Assembly: GCA_001600615.1 (NCBI GenBank)
Contig: BCKK01000001.1
Location: 487,641-551,640 of the forward strand
Length of the DNA stretch: 64,000 nt
Source: Dioszegia crocea
Lineage: Eukaryota; Basidiomycota; Tremellomycetes; Tremellales; Bulleribasidiaceae
Direction: 5' to 3'
Position numbers and translations under genes: made by a program. Below are positions 11,312 through 24,500 of this stretch, one piece after another; within the stretch, counting starts at the first letter, position 1; each line of letters begins with the position of its first letter. The notes beneath the pieces were generated by a model. The model searched no databases. It was not told the DNA's origin and worked only from the letters and a program-made list of their open reading frames with translations.

Positions 11312-12969
11312 ATGGACGACAATATCGCTCCTCCCTCTACATTTGCTGCTGCTTCCTCTGCAGCCGCAGCTCCAGCACCAGGAGGATCCGGGTCGACTCC
11401 AGGTGGCGACGCGCCTAACCAAGACAGCGCAAAGTCTGCTAAATCCCGAACTGTGCGTTAACACCTCATTCCTCCACCCCCCCGCGACCCAGCTGACGCG
11501 AACAGAAACAATGCCGCTGTAGTAAATGTGCATTACTACCCGAAGGTTTCCGATGGCTTCCAACATCCACCGCCAGTGATCATTTATCGCGCGATAAAGC
11601 CAAAGGGCTCGCCGGCGGTCTTGGGGGACCTACCACCCCGACGCCCGCCAAGGCTGCCAAAGCCGCTGGCACAGGACGGAAACGCGGTCGGCCATCTAAT
11701 GCTTCTATCGCTGCTGCAGCTGCGGCGGCCGCGGCTGAGTCTATGGGAGGCTCGAGTGGATCACCATATGGTATGGGCGGTATGGGCGTCTTCTCCATTA
11801 ATGATCCGATCGCGTCGGGTTCAGGCTCGGGCTCAGGTTCAGGCATGGGGATGGGGCTAGGCGGAGGAAGTGGGAATGGAATGGCAGTGGCGGTGGCTGT
11901 AGGCGGACAAGGATCAGGGTCAGGATCGACAACGTCGCATCTTGTACCGTTTGTGGAGAATACAGGACCATACCAGCCTGTATGGACGGTTCCCCCACCT
12001 GTACTTCGCAAAAGCCTTCGGTTCCCATCGCGGATAGTTGGACAGACGGGGGCGAGCCACGATAATCCCAAAGCGCCATTCAGGCCTTATATCACGCTTA
12101 CATGGGCCCAGTCGCTTGATGCTAAGATTGCGGGACAGGGGGGAGCGAGGGTCCAATTGAGCGGGAAAGAGAGTATGGAATTGACACATTGGTACGTCCA
12201 CTCCGAGTGTGGAGGTCAGACTCAGGCTGACGGATTCAGGATGAGAGCAATGCATCATGCTATTGTCATTGGCGTAGGAACGCTCCTGCTCGATAACCCT
12301 AGATTACAAGGTATGTCCAAGCTTTAAACTGGAGCAAGAAGCCCAATTGACGTCCCAGTCAATCTCCTTCCACCAGCCGCACACCTCTCGCCACCCCTCA
12401 TCTACATTCTCGACCCGCATCTACGTACACCGACCACAGCGCGGATCATGACGGAATGGACGAGCAATATGAACACGCCTAACCAAATCGTCGCTGCACG
12501 CCCTACAATCCTATGTGGCGCCCATATGGTCTGGACGGCACGGTATCGGGAATTGGAAGCTGCTGGAGCTGCAATTTTCGGGATGCAATTGGACATGAAT
12601 GGTGGGTTCTCTCCCAGGCGGACAGGTGCTAATGGACCAGGTTGTATCCCGCCCCAAGGCCTCGTCAATATCTTTACATCCCTCGGTGTTCGATCAGCAA
12701 TGATTGAGGGTGGATCTAGAGTGTTGTCATCATTCTTACATGCGGGTCTGAGAGAGGATGGGTCGAAAATGGTCGACAGTGTGGTTGTGACTGTCGCCCC
12801 GACGTTCATTGGAGATGGCGTGGGAGTGGTTCCTCTGGTAGGGCTTATCGATGTTCAAATTGCTGTACACCCGCTAATAAAGCAGGGCGCCGATGTTGGA
12901 TTACCGCCATTGAAACAAACGCATACTGTGGCTGTGGGCAAGGATACAGTCATGTTCTGTACCACGTAG
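11312..12969 (+). CDS. RIB7: Diaminohydroxyphosphoribosylaminopyrimidine reductase (Rib7) with long N-terminal extension
   Basis: Exons 11312-11452, 11506-12191, 12240-12310, 12359-12837, 12886-12969 give 486 residues, about twice the usual Rib7 length (yeast ~244). The C-terminal half is a RibD_C/dihydrofolate-reductase-like domain starting near residue 240: YITLTWAQSLDAKIAG, then HHAIVIGVGTLLLDNPRL, and the late signature IEGGSRVLSSFL. In fungi this enzyme reduces the ribosylamino-pyrimidine phosphate with NADPH in riboflavin synthesis. The first ~240 residues are not Rib7: an Ala/Gly start, a CxCxxC cluster (from 11512), an AT-hook (GRKRGRPS, 11674-11697), poly-Ala and Gly/Ser repeats. The frame is continuous from the Cys cluster into the enzyme. 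It may be a genuine fusion or bifunctional protein; RNA evidence would settle the start. Confidence 0.85.
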
Positions 12970-13189
12970 AGTAGGGACTGGCTGAGTGTGAGACAATTGA
13001 GAGTTAGGAATGTTTAGGATGACGGAGCTGGTAATCTATGATTTTGGAATTTTATGTGTTTAGTTGTGAGAGAGAGAGCGAGCGAGTAGGCATGGTAGTG
13101 GATATGCAGATGTACAGATTATACAAATAATGATGGCCTCCTGATCCAGCCTGCAAGTAAACCAGCACACAATCCAATAGACTCCCTTC

Positions 13190-14941
13190 TCACTTCTGCT
13201 CGGCAATCATGACCTCTGCAAATGAATCAGCTTTTGTGTCTCACCCATAAACCCAGCGAAAACGCCAACACTCACTCTTCCTCTCAGCCTTAGGTTTCTC
13301 TCTACCCGCCCTCGTATGTTTCCGCCTGCGTTCCTCTTTAACCTTTGCAGCCTCCACCATATCCCTCTTGAGCTTAACGGCATTATGGATACTACCAGGT
13401 ACATGTCGTCGATCATGTACACTGCGTACATCGCCTGACGCTCCCCATTTCTCGATAAGCTTTTGACGATATTCAATTGCTGAGCGTTCTTTGCCTGAGA
13501 CGGGACCGAGTTTGGCTGATGAGTTGGATTTCCAAATTCGGACGTTGCCGTCGTCTGAGGCTGTGAGGACGAAATCGGCCGTTGGGGTGTAGGTTACGTC
13601 GAATACTCTGGGGAATCAGCATTGGGCCTAAGGGCAGACAGAAGGAGGGGAAAGGGGGAAAGACTTACCGCTGCATCCGCTTGGTATGGTATACATCCCT
13701 CGACTTGCCAGCGTCCCGCTTCCATAATCTGACTGTACGATCGTATGACCCCGAAACAAATTCCTCGCCTGTCGGACTCCAATCGCAGCCCATCACCCCG
13801 CCCACATGACCCTTGTATATCTGCGATGGAGTCTCGAGATTCCGGATATCGAAGGTGTACAGATTGTGATCTTCTGATCCGAGAAGGAGGACAGTGGGAA
13901 GGGTAGGACACCAAGAGAGGCAATTTGATCGGAACTGCCGTATAAGCTATACGACCCCATAACTGGTACACGCTAACTTACAGTCATCATTATGCGCCGT
14001 TCCGCCTTGCCTGTCCTCACATCGTACAGACACATTGTCCGATCCCCTCCTACACTAGCCAACACGCTCGTCTCGCTCTGATTAAACTTGACGGCTGTAA
14101 CAGTTTCTGAAGACCCACCAAACGCCAGCGTGCTAACTGGATTCGTCCGTTGTTCATCCCAAATCTGCACCGCCGTCGATGCCGTCGCGAACGTTGCGTC
14201 TGTCCGATGATGATCGATTGCGTTAAAACCCGTTTTTGACGCGTAAGTCATGACGGGTTCCAAATCTTTCCCTAGACGATCTCTTCGGCCTTGATCAATC
14301 GCCAATCCACCTCCTTCTTCCTCATCCTCGTAATCCTCCCCTTCTCCTAATGCACCGGCCGCATCTAATATCCCATCCCCATTCCCTCCTTCCCCTTGTC
14401 CGAATTCATTTCCTTCAAAGACAGCCTTTTCTCTCATTCCAGGTGTAAACGCCTCGCTTCGCCAGAGCTTTACAGTCCCATCTAATTTCCCAGCGGATAA
14501 TAAACCTCGACGACCATCTCGTGCCTCTGCAGTCCATGTCAGACCTCCGACCATGCCCCTATGCGCTTCAGGGAGCTTGAGCAGTGGTCTTCGGAGGCTG
14601 ATGGAGTGAACAATGACCTCTCCGTCACCTCCACCACCGGCAACGACTGCGACCCGTCTAGGGTCCTTCGCGAGACAGTACACCCCGTCCTGATGTCCGC
14701 CTAGGGCATCGACGAAGGGTTTGGCGAACATCCGGTCCATCTTGGCAGCCGTGAGTGCGCGGGTGTACTCGCGCGGCTTGGAGAATGGGTGGAGGTGCGG
14801 TGCGAGGTTGCGTTGGATGGGGTGTGGGGCGGAGGAGGAGGATGGGAGATGGTCGTCTAGTGACCGGGAGATCATGTTGATTTTCTGATGAATTTAGCTA
14901 GGGGAAAAAAGCACCATTCTGCGGGAGAGAACGCTTACCAT
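13190..14941 (-). CDS. SOF1: WD40 protein Sof1/DCAF13, SSU processome
   Basis: Exons (minus) 14941-14939, 14884-13982, 13934-13669, 13607-13276, 13215-13190 encode 509 residues. The first coding exon is only the ATG, directly followed by gtaagc; splicing gives MKINMISRSLDDH, which parallels the known N-terminus of Sof1/DCAF13 (Met-Lys-x-Lys-Met-x-Ser-Arg). Next come LHPFSKPREYTRAL and KMDRMFAKPFVDAL, then seven-bladed WD repeats (e.g. GSYDRTVRLWKR, ASDDGNVRIWKS) and the family's basic C-terminal tail after RQKLIEKWG with RRHVPGSIHNAVKLK. Sof1 binds U3 snoRNP and is needed for 18S rRNA maturation. A Gly/Glu-rich insertion of ~45 residues sits between early blades. It is divergent from SSL2 and convergent with RIB7 (220 bp apart). 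Confidence 0.92.
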
Positions 14942-15187
14942 GCTGGACGGAGTGGCTCTACTAGCCGGGAGTAAGGGACGGATAGGCTATTGTAGGGAGA
15001 ATGATGTTACAGATAGTGGACAGTTGATGGTTTGAAAATCCTCACTCCGCCAAAGGAAGAGCGGAGACCCCACATCGTAATCGCTCCCCTCACTTTAGTT
15101 TCGCCACCCACCCCTATTGATACGCCCCTCCCTCTTCCCACCCTACATATCCCTTCCATAAGAATATACTGAGCACTCCCACTCGCA
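14942..15187. promoter_or_regulatory. Divergent promoter of SOF1 and SSL2
   Basis: Only 246 bp separate the two start codons, so both genes must share this region for initiation. No TATA box was seen. The SSL2 side is pyrimidine-rich (15085-15150). Confidence 0.6.
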
Positions 15188-18398
<3,211 letters not shown>

Positions 18399-19083
18399 AG
18401 GGTTAGTCCCTGGTTTGTATCTGTATCCCTGGTCTTCGTGTATTATCCTGTATATTGTACGACTACAGTAACTACAGCTGTAGCTGAGCGTAGTATGCTC
18501 TGGTGCCACATTTGCCACCCACCTCCACCCACCCTAAAGCTGTGCTGTGCGTGACAGTCACGGTGGTAACTGCGAAATCTATTCTTGGACCTGGGGATTG
18601 GTTGTATCTTTTCCTGGACCGGGCGCGTCAACAACCGTTGTCTCTCAAACTAAACTCAGCGACAGTGTCAGATCAGCGTCAGCCTGGGGCACAGGGGTGG
18701 TGGCCAATGCATCGGAAAAGATATAAGGATCACTTGCATCACTTGCATCCACCCTTCATCCTTCATCCATCCTCTTTTGCCTCTCCTCTTTGCCACCGGT
18801 ACTGACGCCCAACCCTATTCTCACCCTAGCTCGACGATTCTATTAAAAGGCTTTTTGCACCCCCCTTTGTGTGAGTTTGTTACCCTGTTGCTGCGCAAAA
18901 TCGGGCCCCCTTTTATAAACTCCCCTTGATCACCTTGGATCCCCTTCCCCCCTCTCTCTTTGTATCTCTACACAACATCCCCTTCCTTAACCCACACTCA
19001 GTCAGCTCTTCTCCATACCAATATACCTGGCCCAAGCTGACTATCCCAGTTTTCAACCAACTACGACGACAGCTACAGCCAAA
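18399..19083. promoter_or_regulatory. Promoter region of the GPI glycoprotein gene
   Basis: 685 bp without a supported ORF. A consensus TATAAA lies at 18914-18919, 165 bp before the start codon, followed by a CT-rich tract (18930-19060). GCCACC-type repeats occur at 18509-18535. A TATA box with a long pyrimidine leader fits a strongly or conditionally expressed surface-protein gene. Confidence 0.55.
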
Positions 19084-20367
19084 ATGTCCCTCTTATCCCT
19101 CTCTGCCTCCCTCCTCCTGTTCATCGCGTCCGCCGCTCCGGCTCAGGCGCAGGTGACAGCCACTGGAACCATGGGCGTCACCAACCCTCCTCGCGCCACA
19201 ATGGGCACGCCGATCAACCAGACCAGCATGGCCCGACTCGCGTCCCTTAACTCCATCAACGACTGGTGTGTCTTTGCGCCCCCAGAGCCCAACTCAGTCA
19301 TTGGTGACACTGAGGAGTTTGAGGTTGCGTGGTGTATGCGTAAGTCCACCCTTTAACCCTTTCGCTGTCTGAGGCCAATTGCTTATTGTTAGAACCCCGT
19401 AACAACGCCCGTGTCATCCCTGATGGAACCATCACTTCGGCCCACTTTGTAAAGACACCGCTGTACTGGCAAATCCAGGGCTTTGGTGATCTTACCCGAC
19501 TCAACATCCAGGCTGGTGACCAGGGCGGTGAGCTCGACCCCCACGGCGCGACCGGGAACGGTAACCCCGTCGGTGGAAATGTCACTACCAACGCTACTGG
19601 TTCTGACGTCTCGTACGAAGAGTGGATGAAGTGAGTTGGACTTCAAGGAAAGCGGAGATCAATGCTGATGACCCAGCTACATGTCTGCTACCCAGTACTG
19701 TCTCCGAATTTGCATTGCCCAAAACTCCACCTACTCAGCCGCTATCGAGTGCCAGCACACAATCGACTTGCTAGGTTGCCAGTGGGTCATGCCCGGAGAG
19801 TAAGTACACCACTTCCATCTACACAGTCCGTGCTAATATCTCAGCTACACCGACAACTCATTCACCGAATGTGACGGTGATGCTGCCTACCCACCCGGTG
19901 TCTACCCCCAGCCCAACGGTTCCACCTCCACTTTCGCCCAGCGATACACCGGGACATACACCCAAGGCGGATCCATCGGTCTCTTCACTATCGGTCAAAC
20001 TGTCACTCCCCAAACTCCCTACTCTACACCCGCTACTTCCAACTGTAAAACCTACACTTCAATCGGGAACGGTATTGCCTCCCTTGCCGGCGCTGCCGCT
20101 TCCACTTCGCGCGCATCAGGATCCAGCTCCGCATCCGCCTCGGGATCATCCATAACTTCGGGCTCTGTCTCGGGTTCAGCATCCCGCTCAGGATCAGTGG
20201 CTGGCTCAGCTGCATCGGGCGTCTCGGCCGCCTCGGGCGTTGCGAGCTCTGGCGCCTCCAAGGCTGGCGCCATCTCAGGCTACGCTGGCGTCAACTACGG
20301 TCCCGTCATGGCTATCGCCTTCAGCGCGTTCGCCGCTGTTGCCGGTGCCGGTGCCATCTTCCTCTAA
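19084..20367 (+). CDS. Secreted GPI-anchored glycoprotein
   Basis: Exons 19084-19339, 19393-19630, 19677-19799, 19845-20367 give 379 residues. A signal peptide is clear (hydrophobic LLLFIASAAPAQA, cleavage near residue 22). The mature ~240-residue domain has paired cysteines (NDWCVFAPPEP, QYCLRICIAQNS, GCQWVMPG, TECDGD) and several N-glycosylation sequons. It is followed by a Ser/Ala/Gly-rich stalk of ~70 residues and a C-terminal hydrophobic tail (VMAIAFSAFAAVAGAGAIFL), preceded by small residues suitable for GPI attachment. The layout resembles the basidiomycete family often annotated as 'macrophage activating glycoprotein'; that name is from memory of the family and the molecular role is unknown. 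Expected location: plasma membrane or cell wall. Confidence 0.85.
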
Positions 20368-20753
20368 ACGAAACTTGACGAGGCGGTGACGAGGGGATAG
20401 ATATACATGACCCCACATGACCTTTTTTTCGACGCTACGAGTATGTAGATTTCGCTGTTTGATTAGCGCTATGGACATTATGACTTCCTTCGCTGTGTCT
20501 GTGCGAGAGGGGATTACTGATCTGCTGACTGAAAGCGAGGCCCGGGTGAATCAGGCACATACAAGCCGGGTTCACTGATTCTGCCTCGCTGCCTCGCAAG
20601 CGTCTGTGCCGAGGTCCAGCTCCAACACTTATAAGTCCACATCCTGAGTATGCTTCAGATCAGACATCAAACGGTCAGCTCATTACATCTTCCCAGGCCA
20701 GACCCAACAGCCTCAGGCTCAGCGCAATCTACCATCAGAAGATCCAGAACACC
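20368..20753. promoter_or_regulatory. Intergenic, with TATA-like element
   Basis: 386 bp holding the 3' UTR of the glycoprotein gene and the promoter of the next small gene. A TATAAG element lies at 20630-20635, 124 bp before the next ATG. Confidence 0.4.
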
Positions 20754-21173
20754 ATGAATCCAGCCCTAGGCCTCACCCACCTCGTGGGGATATTCGCAAT
20801 TTTCAGTGCCTCCTCGATCGGAGCCTTCAACCTCTTTGCCCTTCTTGACAAACAATCAGTGAGTTTATGCTAGGACAGAGCTTACCTACAAGGCCAAGGA
20901 GGCCAAGGATCAGATCCGACGCGACTTTGAAGGTTTCAGCTCGGAAATGCAAGCCGACTTTAGAGAATTCAGTGATGAGATCAAAGAGGGTTTCAGAGGG
21001 CTTCATGATGATTTGATGGAGATACGCTTGGGAGTTCGGCAATTATCTGTGGGACTTCAACAACAGTCTGTAACCATCCAAAAGATCTTGGATGAGCAGA
21101 AACGGAATCTTCACGATCAAAGAGGTGAGCATTAGACCCACAGGTCGTAATTCTGATTGACGTAGAAGTTTGA
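20754..21173 (+). CDS. Small protein with N-terminal membrane segment and coiled coil
   Basis: Exons 20754-20858, 20893-21124, 21166-21173 give 114 residues ending RGxV-type (…DQREV). If the last intron is not removed the protein ends at 21135 instead (…DQRGEH). The N-terminal ~35 residues are hydrophobic (THLVGIFAIFSASSIGAFNLFALL), a signal peptide or membrane anchor. The rest is highly charged with heptad-like spacing (QADFREFSDEIKEGFRGLHD, LGVRQLSVGLQQQ), predicting one long amphipathic helix. The first intron is only 34 nt. No family was recognised. The TATA-like element upstream and short length set it apart from neighbouring housekeeping genes. Confidence 0.6.
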
Positions 21174-21569
21174 TTGTGATGCGCTCTTCGGTCGTCTCTC
21201 CCCACCCACTCGCAGCAACGGTCTTATGTATTTCGTGCATTTTGTAAAGAAGTGACATCAGAGAGGCCATAAGCTGCAGAACATTGGACAGGGTGGTATC
21301 GGATATTACCGATTTGGGTGATGGTGGAGTTGGTTGGCCGCACCGCCTCGCTATAGGACCGGTACAGCATCTTGCCTATGCTTTCACCTCCTCTTATCTA
21401 GGTAGTACCGCTACGAGTCCTGAGTGTCCTGGGTCCTCCTCATAGTACAGATCTCGCTCTGATCGATATCCATCACCGTCATCCGAAAGCCGCAGGCACG
21501 AGCTCAACCGCCCTGAAACACCCCACCCCCTTCGTCCCTCCGCTCCACCCCGCCACAGCCGCTTCAACC
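21174..21569. other. Intergenic region, 396 bp
   Basis: Promoter and leader of the CAF120 gene. C-rich just before the start codon (21500-21565). No RNA gene or repeat was seen. Confidence 0.4.
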
Positions 21570-24500
21570 ATGTTCAAAAAACGTCACTCCCAATCCCACA
21601 TTTCTCCACTACCTTCGCCAGCCAGTACAGCCCAGTCCGGGCAGTATAACCACGGTTCACCTCCATTTCAACGTCCGAACAGCGGCGGAATGTCAGGCCA
21701 GGCCCCAGGACAAATGCCTCAGCCATATCGTCAATCATCTTCTGATTCGACGACTTTTCCCGATGCTCAATATGGGTCTATGCGGAATCGACAATCTATG
21801 CAACCTCAGCCTGGGAGGAATGGCGGGGATGTCGAGGAGCTGAGAGCTGGACCGCCGTACAATGGGCAAGGACAAGGGCGCGGTCCGCAGGGACAGGGAT
21901 ATCATGGTGGGCCCCCTGTCGACAGAGTGAGCAGTGAGAGTCAGAAGAGCAGTAAAGGGAGTGAGAAGGAGAAGAGGCGGAGTGGGCTATTTGGGTTTGG
22001 GCGGAAGAAGGAGGATAAAAAGGAGAAGGAGAGGGAAGAGCGTGAGAGGGCAGAAATGAGGGTAGGTTCTTACCCTTTCAGACTGATCACAGGGATGGGG
22101 GAGATGCTGATTCATGTCCAGAACACTCCTCGACAGTCATTCAATGTCACTCGGGTCGACAGTAATCAGGCCCATGGGCCCGGACAGGGCGCATACCCTC
22201 AGGCACTACATCGTTTCCCTACACCCGGCAGTGGAGGTCCGAGCCCCCCTCCTCCTCCAGGCCAACAAAACCGGATTGCTTCCAACCCTTCTCCCCGACC
22301 TGGACCTGGAGGTAATGACTTTGGACCTGCCCCGAACAATGTGCCCAAGAGCCAAAGTATGGGATTCTCTCAGGGTCAAGGCCAGGGTCAAGGTCAGGGT
22401 CGAATACCCGACACTCACCCTTATCGGGGATACCTTGCCGGTCATCCGGAAGAACAACAGTCTGAGCAAATGGCGATGGCGACGCATGGGCAAGGCCGAC
22501 CACAAGGTCTACCCAAGTCCATGTCTATGCCTTTCGACAAGGCGATGCCACCCCCTCCACAAAATCCTAATACCGGGGCTCAGCCCCAAGCCCGCGGAAG
22601 TCCACTTGCCCCCTCACCATCAATTGACCGACCCAACCCCAACTCCACGACCAATCCCGAAAGACCAATCAGAGAGCGCGTGCTTTCTGCTGGCTCTGGA
22701 CGGTTGTCTCTAGGCGATCAGCCAGAATGGATAAGGGAGTTTGCCGGTATTGTTGAGCTCATCGGTATGCAGCCGCAAAAGACCTATGTGGCTAGTCCGC
22801 CAGAATTGGAGATGATCTTGGCGAGGACGAGTGCGGGGGGAACGCCCAAGCAGGGCCCACCTGGAAGTATCAGTAATGATTGGGATCCGGTCTGGTTACA
22901 GCTTTCGGGCATTTCAATGTGTACGTTACGCCTTTTTATTCGGTGCTGGATACTCGCTGATAGATAGCAATGTGGTCAATGAAGGAAACTCGAGCCGCAG
23001 CGGCCAAAGGCGATAAAGTCCCACCGACCTATTTCAACATTACAGATTCATCCCTTGAGCTTCTCGCTCCATTACCTCCACCACCCCACCGGCCGAAATC
23101 ACACACGCATCACCACGTTTTTTCACTCAATACCGCCGGGTCTAACCGACTTTTATTCTCCTGTCCGTCCGAAACGGACATTGCGCGCTGGGCGACCGGT
23201 CTCCGTCTGGCGGCATGGGAACGGGCGCGACTCGAAGAGATATATACGGGCCACCTGATCAAGTCGGGCGGAAAAGAACCGCGTATGGATTTAAGGGCCG
23301 GAAGGATGGATGGATGGGTTCGTGTCCGACTTATGGGCGGTACGGAGTGGAAGCGGCTCTGGGCGGTATTGAGTACGCCTAACCCGCCTCCTGAGCCTGA
23401 AGAGGATAAGAAATCTAAGAGAAAGAGTTTCTTTGGGCTTGGAGGTGGGAGTGGAAGTGGGAGTGGGAAAGAAGATGGAGAGGTGATTCAAGAACCTAAT
23501 ACTGGTCAACCTATGGCTAGCTTTTATCCGGAACCTAGGACTGCGAAGAATAGGTCTATGGCACCTGTATTGACTATTGCAAATGTCACTCAGGCGTGAG
23601 TTTCTCCTCTACAGAACAGGGCGAAGCTCATCCAGAACAGATATGCAGTCTTCCCTGAACGACTAGAAGTTATGGCTCAGTCAAACCTCATGAAGGTAGT
23701 CGGCAAGATTGGCGGAGAGCTCGTCGCTATCGAAAGTCGACTTAGGGATTCAGGCTGGGTATTGATCATGCCTGATACACCTGAAGTAGGAAGTGGTAAT
23801 TCGGCTGAACAGGCGCCGACCCCTTTAGTCAACATGATGAAATGGGTGACTGGTGAGTTGGAGGATCCACATGGAAGGGGTGTTCAGCTGACGTCAATAG
23901 GCGTACATGATGTCTTTGGGCTGTATGGTCGACCTGGGCGATATAGCTGGGATGAGAAGGATCCGAGGAGTCTCTTCTTTGCCTATCCCAAAGGTCCTGA
24001 GCGGAATGTGAGCTTTCGTGCTCAGACATTAGACATCGGGCAGACTCAAGCTGATATTCCAGCGACTCTTCCTCGAAATTGACAGCGCCCTCGAAGCTGA
24101 TTATCGACTGAGCAATCTTCCTCAGATCCGGACACAATTCACTACCATCCTCACCAAAAAGGGACTTCCCGGATCCCGATCCAACGCACAGCTCCCATTG
24201 GGGAGGGGACAGCAGCCCGACCAGATCTACGCAGACGACAACGATCTCACCCCTCCTCCAATGCAAGACGCAGACTATCGCCTCCCTCCCCTCTCTTTCG
24301 ACTCGGCAGGTGGCGGTGGTCCAAGTCCGCATTTATCCCAGCATTCCATCCCCCGTTCCTTGTCGCCAATCACAGAACGTACCGATCCGTCCCGAAACAA
24401 CTCTCAGCGTACGAACTATACTGCCGATCGACAGGCCAGTGGGAGCTCGACCAAGCATCAACAAGCTGGAAGTGGGTCTTCCAAATTTATGCCGGCTGCG

